This document shows, one piece after another, positions 8,362 through 17,367 of a stretch of DNA of 64,000 bases. Both the position numbers and the translations under genes were made by a program. The stretch comes from CAVPWP01 sp050789285 (lineage in GTDB: Bacteria > Pseudomonadota > Alphaproteobacteria > Rhodobacterales > Rhodobacteraceae): positions 124,001-188,000 of the forward strand of contig NZ_JBOUVX010000001.1 in the NCBI RefSeq assembly GCF_050789285.1, in the 5' to 3' direction. The notes under the pieces are model-generated. The model was not told where the DNA came from, ran no database searches, and saw only the letters and a list, made by a program, of their open reading frames with translations. Numbering within the stretch: the stretch's first letter is position 1; each line of letters starts with the position of its first letter.

Positions 8362-9779
8362 GGCTGCACCTCGAGCACCCGCGTCACCGCGCCCAGATCC
8401 TCGAGCAGGCAGCGCGTCAGCATGTTGCGTGCCGCGTGCAGGCGGTACTCGGCCGAGGCGCGCATGTCGGACATGGGGGTGAAGTCGTGCTCCCACGCCT
8501 CCCAGGCGGCCGCCACGGTGTCCTCGTTCCAGCGCTTGCCCGTGATCGCGGCCTCGACATGGGCCGCGCGTTTCGGGATGCCCGCCATGCCGCCGAAGGC
8601 GATGCGCGCGGCGGCGACCATGCCGTCCTCGACCGTGATCGAGAAGCAGCCGCAGACGGCCGAGATGTCCTGGTCGAAGCGCTTCGACAGCTTGTAGCAG
8701 CGCAGCCGGTCGGGCTGGCGCGGGATCGCGACCGCCTCGACGAACTCGCCGGGCTGGCGGTCCTGCTTGCCGTAGTCGAGGAAGAAGTTTTCAAGCGGCA
8801 TCTCGCGCCGCGCATTGCCCTTCCTGAGGTGCAGCGTCGCCCCCAGCGCGATCAGCGCCGGCGGACTGTCTCCGATGGGCGAGCCGTTGGCGATGTTGCC
8901 GCCGATCGTCGCGGCATTGCGGACCTGAACCGATCCGTAGCGGCGAATGAGCTCGGCGAAATCGGGGTGATGCGGGCGGACCGCCTCAGCCACATCGGTC
9001 AGCGTCGCGGTCGCGCCGAAGCGGATCGAGTCGTCGGTTACGTCGATCCCGGAAAGATCGACGATCCCCGACAGGAAGGCCACCGGGCGAAGCTCGCGCA
9101 GGGCCTTGGTGACCCACAGGCCCACATCGGTGGCCCCGGCGACCAGCGTGGCCTCGGGGTGGGCCGAGTACCAGTCCGCAAGCGTTTCGGCGTCCCGTGG
9201 GGCGATCCACGTCGGAGGGGGGCCGTCTGCCCCCCGCTCCGGCTGCGCCGGAGCGCCCCCCGAGGATACTTCGGGGTCGATGGAGGACAGGTCGTCGCGC
9301 AGCCAGTCGGGGACCGGCGCATCGGCCGCCGCCTCGGCGGCGCGGACGATCGGGGCGTATCCGGTGCAGCGGCACAGGTTGCCGGCAAGCTGGTCGTCGA
9401 AATCGCGCCGGCCGTTGAGGTGCGCTGTCGCCATCGAGACGACGAAGCCCGGCGTGCAGAAGCCGCATTGCGAGCCGTGATGCTCGATCATCGCCTGCTG
9501 GACAGGGTGCAGCGCGCCCCCGGGGCCGGCGATGCCTTCGACGGTGCGCACCGCCTTGCCCTGAAGCTGCGGCAGGAAAAGGATGCAGGCGTTGAGAGCC
9601 CGCGCGCCGCTGTCGTCGGTCACCATCACCGTGCAGGCGCCGCAATCGCCTTCGTTGCAGCCTTCCTTCGTGCCGGTCAGCCCGCGATCCTCGCGCAGCC
9701 AGTCGAGAAGGGTTCGGGTCGGCGGCACATCCGCCAGCTTCACGGTCTCTCCGTTCAGAAGAAACGCAATCTCGGACAT
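8358..9779 (-). CDS. xdhA: Xanthine dehydrogenase, iron-sulfur/FAD (small) subunit
   Basis: The 473-residue subunit carries two [2Fe-2S] clusters and FAD and passes electrons from the Mo centre to NAD. The N-terminal ferredoxin-like domain has CNEGDCGAC, the second cluster domain has CGFCTPG and LCRCTGY, the FAD domain has LVAGATDVGLW and ATIGGNIANGSPIGDSPP, and a C-terminal CO_deh_flav_C domain follows. The linker between cluster and FAD domains (residues about 168-188) is encoded by a hairpin-rich repeat that looks extragenic; see the separate repeat entry. It is the first gene of the operon, with an inverted repeat in the 217-nt gap shared with dnaE. Confidence 0.96.
   Translation of the reverse strand: MSEIAFLLNGETVKLADVPPTRTLLDWLREDRGLTGTKEGCNEGDCGACTVMVTDDSGARALNACILFLPQLQGKAVRTVEGIAGPGGALHPVQQAMIEHHGSQCGFCTPGFVVSMATAHLNGRRDFDDQLAGNLCRCTGYAPIVRAAEAAADAPVPDWLRDDLSSIDPEVSSGGAPAQPERGADGPPPTWIAPRDAETLADWYSAHPEATLVAGATDVGLWVTKALRELRPVAFLSGIVDLSGIDVTDDSIRFGATATLTDVAEAVRPHHPDFAELIRRYGSVQVRNAATIGGNIANGSPIGDSPPALIALGATLHLRKGNARREMPLENFFLDYGKQDRQPGEFVEAVAIPRQPDRLRCYKLSKRFDQDISAVCGCFSITVEDGMVAAARIAFGGMAGIPKRAAHVEAAITGKRWNEDTVAAAWEAWEHDFTPMSDMRASAEYRLHAARNMLTRCLLEDLGAVTRVLEVQP
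9217..9276. repeat. Extragenic-type hairpin repeat lying in frame inside xdhA
   Basis: Three adjacent inverted repeats sit within about 60 bp: six G against six C (9217-9222/9230-9235), GCTCCGGC against GCCGGAGC (9236-9243/9247-9254), and CCCCGA against TCGGGG (9258-9263/9271-9276), ending in CCCCCGAGGATACTTCGG. This arrangement resembles Rhodobacterales extragenic repeats that end in CCCCCGAGGATATTT. Here it is translated as a Gly/Pro/Ala-rich linker of XdhA. Confidence 0.6.
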
Positions 9780-9802
9780 CTGAAACTCTGCCGCGTTACC
9801 CT

Positions 9803-9819
9803 GGACCTGCGGGAGGTCC
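9803..9819 (-). promoter_or_regulatory. Hairpin in the xdhA leader
   Basis: GGACCT and AGGTCC arms separated by 5 nt lie 24-40 nt upstream of the xdhA start codon. A stem here would form in the 5' leader of the xdh mRNA. No function is assigned. Confidence 0.35.
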
Positions 9820-9821
9820 CC

Positions 9822-9848
9822 CCACGTTCGATGCGGCGTAGAACGTGG
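9822..9848. promoter_or_regulatory. Candidate operator between xdhA and dnaE (8-bp inverted repeat, TTC-N11-GAA)
   Basis: Perfect 8-bp arms CCACGTTC and GAACGTGG are separated by 11 nt. The spacing fits a LysR-type or dimeric-regulator site. It lies 43 nt upstream of the xdhA start and about 150 nt upstream of dnaE, so control of the purine operon is the likelier role. Confidence 0.5.
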
Positions 9849-9996
9849 CCCGCTTTGCTGTCGACCGTGAAACAGGAAAGCGGGAAACCGCTGCGAAGGC
9901 AAGCCCTTGGCGCGGGGTGGCCGGTGTTCGCCAGCGCCCGAAGATATGGCGTGGGACGGATTGGCGAACCGCAACATCCTGCGCTAGGTTCGACCC

Positions 9997-12900
9997 ATGA
10001 GCAGCCTTCCCCGATTCATCCACCTGCGCGTCCATACCGAGTATTCGCTTCTGGAGGGCGCCGTGCGTCTGAAGGAGCTGCCCAAGCTTTGCGCGAAGAT
10101 GGAGATGCCGGCGGTCGCTGTGACCGACACCAACAACATGTTCTGCGCGCTGGAATTCGCAGTGGGCGCGCAGGGGGCGGGCATCCAGCCGATCCACGGC
10201 TGCCAGATCTCGGTCCTGTTCGAACCCGTCCGGCCGGGTGAACGCGAACGCCCCCCTGCCGACGTGGTGCTTCTGGCGCAGTCCGAGGCCGGCTACGGCA
10301 ACCTCATGAAGCTCAACTCGTGTCTGTACCTCGCCGAGGGGACGGGGCCGCTTCACGTCACGCTCGAGGATCTTGCGCGCCATGCCGAGGGGGTGATCTG
10401 CCTGACCGGGGGGCCGGAGGGGCCGCTTGGCCGGTATCTGTCGGACGGGCAGCGCGCCAAGGCCGAAGCGCTTGCCGCGCGTCTGGCCGAGATCTTTCCG
10501 GGACGGCTTTACGTTGAGCTTCAGCGGCACGGGCAGGAGGGCGGCGCGGTCGAGCGCGGGATGCTCGAGATCGCCTATGCGCAGGACCTGCCCCTGGTCG
10601 CCACCAACGACGTCCATTTCGTGAAGCCCGCGATGTACGAGGCGCATGACGCGCTTTTGTGCATCGCGGACGGCGCCTATGTCGACCAGCAGGGCCCGCG
10701 CCGGCGGCTGACGCCCGAGCATTACCTGAAGACGCCGGCCGAGATGGCGACGCTGTTCGCCGATCTGCCCGAGGCGCTGGAAAACACCGTCGAGATCGCG
10801 CGCCGCTGTGCCTATGCCGCGCCGAGGCGCGACCCGATCCTGCCGCGCTTCGCCGACGACGAGGTCGAGGAATTGCGCCGGCAGGCGCAAGAGGGGCTGA
10901 AGGCGCGGCTCGCCGTCATTCCCCATGCCGCCCCGGTGGCGGAGTACGAGGCGCGGCTCGAGTTCGAGCTTGGCATCATCGAGGGCATGGGCTTTCCCGG
11001 CTATTTCCTGATCGTTGCCGATTTCATCAAGTGGGCGAAGGATCAGGGCATTCCGGTGGGGCCGGGCCGGGGGTCGGGCGCCGGCAGCCTGGTGGCCTAT
11101 GCGCTGACGATCACCGACCTCGACCCGCTGCGCTACAGCCTTCTGTTCGAACGCTTCCTGAACCCCGAGCGGGTGTCGATGCCGGACTTCGACATCGATT
11201 TCTGCATGGACCGCCGGGAAGAGGTCATCGCCTACGTGCAGGAGAAATACGGCCGGGACCGGGTAGGGCAGATCATCACCTTCGGCGCGCTTCTGTCGAA
11301 GGCGGCGGTGCGTGACGTGGGGCGCGTGCTGCAGATGCCCTACGGCCAGGTCGACCGGCTGTCGAAGATGATCCCGGTCGAGGGCGTCAAGCCCGTGTCG
11401 ATCGAGAAGGCGCTGGCCGACGAGCCGCGCCTGCGCGAGGAGGCACGCGCCGAAGAGGTGGTTCAGCGGCTTCTCGACTATGGGATGCAGATCGAGGGGC
11501 TGCTGCGCAACGCCTCGACCCATGCCGCGGGCGTGGTGATCGCGGACCGGCCGCTCGACGCGCTTGTGCCCGTCTATCGCGATCCGCGCTCCGAGATGCC
11601 CGCGACCCAGTTCAACATGAAATGGGTGGAACAGGCGGGATTGGTGAAGTTCGACTTCCTCGGCCTCAAGACGCTGACGGTCATCAAGAACGCCCTCGAC
11701 CTCTTGCAAGACCGCGGCATCGGGATCGACATCGGGGCGATCCCGCTTGACGACGAGAAGACCTACCAGCTTTACGCCTCGGCCCGCACGGTGGCGGTGT
11801 TCCAGGTCGAAAGCTCGGGCATGATGGATGCGCTGCGGCGCATGAAGCCCACCTGCATCGAGGACATCGTGGCGCTTGTCGCGCTTTACCGCCCCGGCCC
11901 GATGGAGAACATCCCGAAGTATTGCGAAGTCAAGAACGGGCTGTCCGACCGGGAGTCGATCCACCCCCTGATCGACCACATCCTGGACGAGACGCAGGGC
12001 ATCATCGTCTACCAGGAACAGGTGATGCAGATCGCGCAGGAAATGGCCGGCTACAGCCTTGGCGGCGCCGACCTGCTGCGCCGCGCCATGGGCAAGAAGA
12101 TCCAGGCCGCGATGGATGCCGAGCGCCCGAAGTTCCTTGAGGGCGCCAGGAAGAACGGCGTCGACGAGAAGAAGGCGCTCGAGGTCTGGAACCTGCTCGA
12201 CAAGTTCGCCAACTACGGCTTCAACAAGTCGCACGCGGCGGCCTACGCGGTGGTGAGCTACCAGACGGCGTGGCTCAAGGCGAATTACCCGGTCGAATTC
12301 ATGGCGGGCGTCATGAACTGCGACCTGCATCTGACCGACAAGCTTGCGGTCTATGCCGAAGAGGTGCGTCGGGGTCTGGCGATCGAAATCGTGCCGCCCT
12401 GCGTCAACCGCTCCGAAGCGACATTCAGTGTGTCCGAAGGGCGCATCGTCTATGCGCTGGGCGCGCTCAAGAACGTGGGCGCCGAGGCGATGCGGCTTGT
12501 CACGGCGGCACGTGGCGGCAAGCCCTTCGTGACGCTTTTCGACTTCGCCCGCCGCGTCGACCTCAAGCGTATCGGCAAGCGCCCGCTCGAGATGCTGGCG
12601 CGCGCGGGCGCCTTCGACCAGCTTGATCCGAACCGCCGGCGGGTGCTGGAAAGCGTCGATGCGCTGACCGCCTATTCGGCGGCGATCCACGAGGCGCGCG
12701 CCTCGTCGCAGGTGTCGCTTTTCGGCGAGGCGGGCGAAGATCTGCCCGAGCCGCGCCTGTCGCCGGTCGCCGACTGGTTGCCGAACGAGCGGCTGTCCGA
12801 GGAATTCGCCGCCATCGGCTTTTACCTGTCGGGGCATCCCCTCGACGACTACATGGGGCCGCTCAAGCGCAAGGGTGCGCTGACCCTGGCCGAGCTTCAG

Positions 12901-13431
12901 GAAAAGGCCGAACGCGACGGCGCTGCCGTGGCGCGGGTGGGCGTCGTCGTCTCGGGCCTGCAGGAACGGAAATCCGGCCGGGGCACGCGCTTTTTCCGGA
13001 TGAACATCTCGGACCCGACCGGGCAGGTGGCGGGCATGGCGCTGTTCCCCGAGGATTTCGATGCGGTCCGCAAGGTCTTCGAAAAGACCTCGCAGGTGGT
13101 CCTGACGCTTGAGGCGCGGTTCAACGAAGGCCAGTTCGATCCCGTGGCGCGCGGGGCGACGCCGCTTGACGGGGTCGTCGCCGACGCCGGCAGCGCCGGG
13201 CTGCGCGTCTTCGTCGAGGCACCCGAGGCCGCGCCGACCGTGCGCGCGATCCTTGATCGGGCGCGGGCCGAGGCCGGGGTGCGCGGTCGCGGGCCGATCG
13301 AGCTGTGTCTGCTTGCCCCCGATCTGCCGGGCGAGGTGGGGATGCTCATCGGCGACGATTTCCCGGTCTCGCCGCAGATCAAGGCGGCGCTGAAGGCGGT
13401 TTCGGGCGTCCTGACCGTCGAAGAGCTTTAG
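9997..13431 (+). CDS. dnaE: DNA polymerase III alpha subunit (replicative, DnaE1 type)
   Basis: The 1144-residue replicative polymerase begins with a PHP domain (FIHLRVHTEYSLLEGAVRLK) and has the C-family catalytic aspartates in PDFDIDFCMD (D399, D401) and KFDFLGLK (D553). The fingers (YQEQVMQIAQEMAGYSLGGA), a helix-hairpin-helix/tandem region and a C-terminal OB-fold (VARVGVVVSGLQERKSGRG) follow. Length and the intact PHP start favour the main replicase over the error-prone DnaE2. It stands alone on the plus strand and its TAG stop interleaves with the stop of the convergent AbrB-family gene. Confidence 0.96.
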   Translation: MSSLPRFIHLRVHTEYSLLEGAVRLKELPKLCAKMEMPAVAVTDTNNMFCALEFAVGAQGAGIQPIHGCQISVLFEPVRPGERERPPADVVLLAQSEAGYGNLMKLNSCLYLAEGTGPLHVTLEDLARHAEGVICLTGGPEGPLGRYLSDGQRAKAEALAARLAEIFPGRLYVELQRHGQEGGAVERGMLEIAYAQDLPLVATNDVHFVKPAMYEAHDALLCIADGAYVDQQGPRRRLTPEHYLKTPAEMATLFADLPEALENTVEIARRCAYAAPRRDPILPRFADDEVEELRRQAQEGLKARLAVIPHAAPVAEYEARLEFELGIIEGMGFPGYFLIVADFIKWAKDQGIPVGPGRGSGAGSLVAYALTITDLDPLRYSLLFERFLNPERVSMPDFDIDFCMDRREEVIAYVQEKYGRDRVGQIITFGALLSKAAVRDVGRVLQMPYGQVDRLSKMIPVEGVKPVSIEKALADEPRLREEARAEEVVQRLLDYGMQIEGLLRNASTHAAGVVIADRPLDALVPVYRDPRSEMPATQFNMKWVEQAGLVKFDFLGLKTLTVIKNALDLLQDRGIGIDIGAIPLDDEKTYQLYASARTVAVFQVESSGMMDALRRMKPTCIEDIVALVALYRPGPMENIPKYCEVKNGLSDRESIHPLIDHILDETQGIIVYQEQVMQIAQEMAGYSLGGADLLRRAMGKKIQAAMDAERPKFLEGARKNGVDEKKALEVWNLLDKFANYGFNKSHAAAYAVVSYQTAWLKANYPVEFMAGVMNCDLHLTDKLAVYAEEVRRGLAIEIVPPCVNRSEATFSVSEGRIVYALGALKNVGAEAMRLVTAARGGKPFVTLFDFARRVDLKRIGKRPLEMLARAGAFDQLDPNRRRVLESVDALTAYSAAIHEARASSQVSLFGEAGEDLPEPRLSPVADWLPNERLSEEFAAIGFYLSGHPLDDYMGPLKRKGALTLAELQEKAERDGAAVARVGVVVSGLQERKSGRGTRFFRMNISDPTGQVAGMALFPEDFDAVRKVFEKTSQVVLTLEARFNEGQFDPVARGATPLDGVVADAGSAGLRVFVEAPEAAPTVRAILDRARAEAGVRGRGPIELCLLAPDLPGEVGMLIGDDFPVSPQIKAALKAVSGVLTVEEL

Positions 13432-14507
13432 TCGGGCGCCTTGAGGATGAAGGGCGACAGGTAGCGGGCCGAAAAGACGGCCAGCACGATGCGCAGGACG
13501 TGGTGCGCGGTCACGTAGATCACGCTCATCTGCAGCGACAGCGCGATCAGCGACATCTCGGCAAGGCCGCCCGGCGCGAAAGCCAGAAACACCGCCGTCC
13601 ACTTTTCGTCGACCCACACGTGCACCGGCGCCGCGAACAGCGCGGCCAGCGCGCAGGTCAGCAGCACATAGACGCCGCTGACCCGAAGCGCGACCAGGAA
13701 AAGACGGGGCGACTTGCCCACGAATCGCGCGCCCAGGGTGATCCCGATGACAAGCTGGGTGACGGCGACCAGCCAGCCCGGCGGTCCGCCTTCGACCAGC
13801 CCGAAGAGATGCACCAGCGACGACGCGACAAGCGCGCCGGTCATCTGCCAGGCCGGGAAGTTCAGCCGTTTCGCGATCAGGGTGCCCACGACGCCGGACA
13901 CCGTCAGGATCACCCAGTCCAGCGCCGACAGGGGATCGTGACCGCCCATCACGGCCCCCGCCGCGCTGCCCACCGCATGGCCGGTCCAGATCGAGATGCC
14001 GATGGGGATGAAGATGATGCACAAAAGCAACCGCATGAATTGCAGCATCGTGAGCATCGCCGCGTCCGCGCCGGCCTTTTCGCCCAAGAGCACCGCCTCG
14101 ATCAGCCCGCCCGGGGCCGCGCCGTAGAAGGCGGTCGCGCGGTCTATCCCGCCGAGGCGCCGCATGGCGACGTAGCCGATGAATTGCGTAAGCGGGATGA
14201 AGACCAGAAGCGCCAGGACGCTGGGCCACCAGCGCGGGATCTCTTCCAGCACCTGCGGCGTGAACGCCGCCCCGATCGAGACGCCGATCACCGGCACGAA
14301 GAACAGCCGGATCTTCTCGGGCATCACCGGCGCGATGCCGAAGGGCCTGAAGTCGGTCAGCGCCGCCGCCGCGACCGCGATCACCGATCCCAGAAGGAAG
14401 GGCAGGGGCAGGCCCAGAAGATACGCCGCACCGCCGCCCGCCGCGCCAAGGGCGAGGGCCAGGAAGGGGGGACGAAGATCGAAGCCGCGCGGGGGGAGAA
14501 GGGCCAT
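13428..14507 (-). CDS. AbrB-family transporter-like membrane protein
   Basis: A 359-residue polytopic membrane protein of the AbrB duplication family (COG3180; E. coli AbrB). Two related halves of several hydrophobic helices are visible, with GAAPGGLIEAVLLGEKAGAD in the first half and AFAPGGLAEMSLIALSLQ in the second, the repeated PGG(L)(I/A)E motif of the family. The transported substrate is unknown; the name has nothing to do with the Bacillus AbrB regulator. It lies 6 nt downstream of slyX on the same strand, so the two may be co-transcribed, and it overlaps the end of dnaE by 4 nt tail to tail. Confidence 0.88.
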   Translation of the reverse strand: MALLPPRGFDLRPPFLALALGAAGGGAAYLLGLPLPFLLGSVIAVAAAALTDFRPFGIAPVMPEKIRLFFVPVIGVSIGAAFTPQVLEEIPRWWPSVLALLVFIPLTQFIGYVAMRRLGGIDRATAFYGAAPGGLIEAVLLGEKAGADAAMLTMLQFMRLLLCIIFIPIGISIWTGHAVGSAAGAVMGGHDPLSALDWVILTVSGVVGTLIAKRLNFPAWQMTGALVASSLVHLFGLVEGGPPGWLVAVTQLVIGITLGARFVGKSPRLFLVALRVSGVYVLLTCALAALFAAPVHVWVDEKWTAVFLAFAPGGLAEMSLIALSLQMSVIYVTAHHVLRIVLAVFSARYLSPFILKAPD

Positions 14508-14513
14508 GGGCGT

Positions 14514-14717
14514 TCAGTAATGCGGCGGGCGTTCGTCGCCAAGGTATATCCCGCCCGACGCCTCGGCTTCGCGCCCCGCCTCTCGCTGCATCAGAAAGGC
14601 CACCTGCGCGCGCAGCTGCGCGATCTCGGCGGCCTGGCCGGCCACGATGTCGTTCAGGTCGTCCACCGTCCGAAGAAGATGCGCCAGATGCCCTTCTATC
14701 GCCTCCAGTCGCTCCAT
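14514..14717 (-). CDS. slyX: SlyX family protein
   Basis: A 67-residue protein that is mostly one coiled coil (MERLEAIEGHLAHLLRTVDD, then QAAEIAQLRAQVAFLMQRE) and ends in DERPPHY, the conserved tail of SlyX proteins. The cellular role of SlyX is not established. It is divergent from hisS with 77 nt between the starts and is followed at 6 nt by the AbrB-family gene. Confidence 0.88.
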   Translation of the reverse strand: MERLEAIEGHLAHLLRTVDDLNDIVAGQAAEIAQLRAQVAFLMQREAGREAEASGGIYLGDERPPHY

Positions 14718-14794
14718 GCGTCCGCCTTCCCGTGTTGCTGCCTTGCTCCGAGGGGGGCAAGCGGCTAAACCGCGCCGCGAACGGAGGACCGGCG

Positions 14795-16282
14795 ATGTCC
14801 AAGGCCACGAAGACCCCCCGCCCCAAGGCGGTCACGCCCAAGGGGTTCCGCGACTATTTCGGCGCAGAAGTGACCGAACGCAAGGAGATGCTGGACCGCA
14901 TCGCCGCCGTCTATCATGCCTATGGCTTCGACGCGCTGGAATCCTCGGCCGTCGAAACGCTCGAGGCGCTGGGCAAGTACCTGCCGGACGTCGACCGCCC
15001 GAACGAAGGCGTCTTCGCCTGGCAGGAGGACGACGACTGGCTGGCGCTGCGCTATGACCTGACCGCGCCGCTGGCCCGCGTTTTCGCGCAGCATCGCAAC
15101 GACCTGCCCACGCCCTACCGCCGCTATGCGATGGGGCCCGTGTGGCGCAACGAGAAGCCCGGGCCGGGCCGGTTCCGCCAGTTCTACCAGTGCGACGCCG
15201 ACACAGTGGGCACGGCCAGCGTCGCGGCCGACGCCGAGATCTGCATGATGCTGGCCGATGCGCTGGAAGCGGTCGGGATCGAGCGCGGCGACTACATCAT
15301 CCGGGTCAACAACCGGAAGGTCCTGAACGGGGTGATGGAGGTCGCGGGCATTCTCGATCCCGCCGACCCCGAGAAGTTCGCGCACGAACGCGGGATCGTC
15401 CTGCGCGCCATCGACAAGCTCGACCGGCTTGGCAAGGACGGCGTGCGCGCACTTCTGGGCGAGGGGCGCAAGGACGAAAGCGGGGATTTCACCAAGGGCG
15501 CGGGGCTGGCCGACCGGCAGGCCGAGCTTGTCATGCGCTTCGTCGGGGCCGCCGAGCTGTCCTTCGACGACCGCTGGGCCGAGCTACGCGCGCTTGTCGA
15601 CGGCTCGTCCATCGGCGAGGAAGGCGTGAGCGAACTGCGCCACATCATCGACCTTGTCCGCGCCCAGGGCATCGGCGAGGACCGCGTGGTCATGGACCCC
15701 TCGGTCGTGCGTGGCCTTGGCTACTACACCGGCCCGGTGTTCGAGGCGGAACTGACCTTCGAGATCCTCGACGAGAAGGGACGCCCGCGCCAGTTCGGCA
15801 GCGTGGCGGGCGGCGGGCGCTATGACGACCTCGTCAAGCGCTTCACCGGGCAGGCCGTGCCGGCAACCGGCGTCTCGATCGGCGTGGACCGCCTTCTGGC
15901 GGCGCTGCACGCCAAGGGCCGGATCGGCAGCCAGTCGCACGGACCCGTCGTCGTGACCGTCATGGACCGCGACCGCATGGCCGACTACCAGGCCATGGCG
16001 GCCGAGCTTCGTGCAGCCGGCATCCGGGCCGAGGTCTTTCTTGGCAACCCCAAGAACTTCGGCAATCAGCTCAAGTACGCCGACCAGCGCCAGTCGCCCG
16101 TGGCGATCATCCAGGGCGCGGACGAACTTGCGCGCGGCGTCGTCCAGATCAAGGACCTGGTCCTTGGCGCGAAGATCGCCCAGACCGCCAGCCACGAGGA
16201 ATGGAAGGCCCAGCCCGCCCAGTTCGAATGCGCGCGCGGCGCGCTGGTGGCCGAGGTCAAGCGCCTGCTCGGGGGGGTCTGA
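14795..16282 (+). CDS. hisS: Histidine--tRNA ligase
   Basis: Class II aminoacyl-tRNA synthetase that charges tRNA-His. The 495-residue product contains motif 2 (RYAMGPVWRNEKPGPGRFRQ), the histidine-specific stretch VRGLGYYTGPVFEA, motif 3 (FGSVAGGGRYDDLV) and a C-terminal anticodon-binding domain (VVVTVMDRDRMADYQAMAAE). It is longer than the E. coli enzyme of 424 residues, as is common in alphaproteobacteria. The ATG at 14795 is chosen over in-frame upstream starts because GGAGGA lies 6 nt before it and MSKATKTPRPKAVTPKGFRD is the usual start. The stop overlaps the hisZ start by one base. Confidence 0.96.
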   Translation: MSKATKTPRPKAVTPKGFRDYFGAEVTERKEMLDRIAAVYHAYGFDALESSAVETLEALGKYLPDVDRPNEGVFAWQEDDDWLALRYDLTAPLARVFAQHRNDLPTPYRRYAMGPVWRNEKPGPGRFRQFYQCDADTVGTASVAADAEICMMLADALEAVGIERGDYIIRVNNRKVLNGVMEVAGILDPADPEKFAHERGIVLRAIDKLDRLGKDGVRALLGEGRKDESGDFTKGAGLADRQAELVMRFVGAAELSFDDRWAELRALVDGSSIGEEGVSELRHIIDLVRAQGIGEDRVVMDPSVVRGLGYYTGPVFEAELTFEILDEKGRPRQFGSVAGGGRYDDLVKRFTGQAVPATGVSIGVDRLLAALHAKGRIGSQSHGPVVVTVMDRDRMADYQAMAAELRAAGIRAEVFLGNPKNFGNQLKYADQRQSPVAIIQGADELARGVVQIKDLVLGAKIAQTASHEEWKAQPAQFECARGALVAEVKRLLGGV

Positions 16283-17367
16283 TGCCCGACAAGGCCGCCA
16301 TCCTGGCCGAGGCCCTGCGCCTGCGCGCCGCCTTCGAGGCGGTGGGCGCAGAGGTCGCCGAGGCGGACATCCTGCAGCCCGCCGAGACGCTTCTTGACCT
16401 TTACGGCGAAGAGATCCGCGCCCGCGCCTATGTCACCCACGACCCCGCGCGGGGCGAGGCGATGCTGCGCCCGGACTTCACCGTGCCGATCGTGCAGATG
16501 CACATGGACGGCGACGGCGGCGCCAAGCGCTATACCTACATGGGCGAGGTGTTCCGCAAGCAGGAAGACGACCGCGCCCGGGCATCGGAATACATCCAGG
16601 TCGGCTACGAGGTCTTCAACGGCTCGGACGCGGCCCAGGCCGACGCCGAGGTCTTTGCCGCCTTCGCCCAGCTTCTGGCGCCGCTCAGGCTGCGTGCCGC
16701 CACCGGCGACATCGGCCTGCTCACCGCCGCCGTGAAGGGTCTGTCGACCAGCGACCGCCGGAAGGAGGCGCTTCTGCGCCACCTCTGGCGGCCGCACCGC
16801 TTCCGTGCGCTGATGGACCGGTTCGGCGGGCGCACGCCCATGCCGCCCTCGCGCCGCGCCCTGATCGAAGCGGCCGACCCGCTGGCAAACGCCGCGCCCG
16901 AGATCGGGCTGCGCTCGCGCGCCGAGGTGCTGGACCGCATCGCCGCGCTGAAGGCCGATGCGATGGACCCGCCCATCGCCGCCGCCGAGATCGCGCTGTT
17001 GCAGGACCTTCTGTCGCTCCGCGAGACGCCGCCCAACGCGCTGGCGCATCTGCGCAACCTTGCCGTCGACCTGCCGGCGCTGACCCCGGCCGTGAACCGC
17101 TTCGAGGCCCGGCTCGAGGCGATGACGGCGCAGGGGATCGACGTCGACACGCTCGACTTCGAGGCAAGCTATGGCCGCACCTCGATGGAGTATTACGATG
17201 GCTTCGTCTTCGGCTTCTATGCCGACGGCCGTCCCAACCTGCCGCCCGTCGCCACCGGCGGGCGCTATGACGCGCTGACCCGCGTGCTTGGCCGCGGCCG
17301 CGAACTGCCGGCGGTGGGCGGCGTGATCCGTCCCGCGCTTGTCCTCGACCTGGGGGGCGCGTCATGA
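16282..17367 (+). CDS. hisZ: ATP phosphoribosyltransferase regulatory subunit
   Basis: HisZ is a HisS paralogue without synthetase activity; it forms a complex with short-form HisG for the first step of histidine synthesis. The 361-residue protein keeps a class II core (LRPDFTVPIVQMHM, RYTYMGEVFRKQE, GGRYDALTRVLG) but has no anticodon-binding domain. It is translationally coupled to hisS (one-base overlap) and hisG (ATGA overlap), and its presence explains why HisG is the short form. Confidence 0.95.
   Translation: MPDKAAILAEALRLRAAFEAVGAEVAEADILQPAETLLDLYGEEIRARAYVTHDPARGEAMLRPDFTVPIVQMHMDGDGGAKRYTYMGEVFRKQEDDRARASEYIQVGYEVFNGSDAAQADAEVFAAFAQLLAPLRLRAATGDIGLLTAAVKGLSTSDRRKEALLRHLWRPHRFRALMDRFGGRTPMPPSRRALIEAADPLANAAPEIGLRSRAEVLDRIAALKADAMDPPIAAAEIALLQDLLSLRETPPNALAHLRNLAVDLPALTPAVNRFEARLEAMTAQGIDVDTLDFEASYGRTSMEYYDGFVFGFYADGRPNLPPVATGGRYDALTRVLGRGRELPAVGGVIRPALVLDLGGAS

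Noticed and set aside
9796..14841. Very long open frame opposite dnaE and the AbrB gene on the minus strand
   Set aside because: It is the antisense of well-supported genes; its translation is Arg/His/Asp-rich without domains, as expected when GC-rich codons are read on the other strand.
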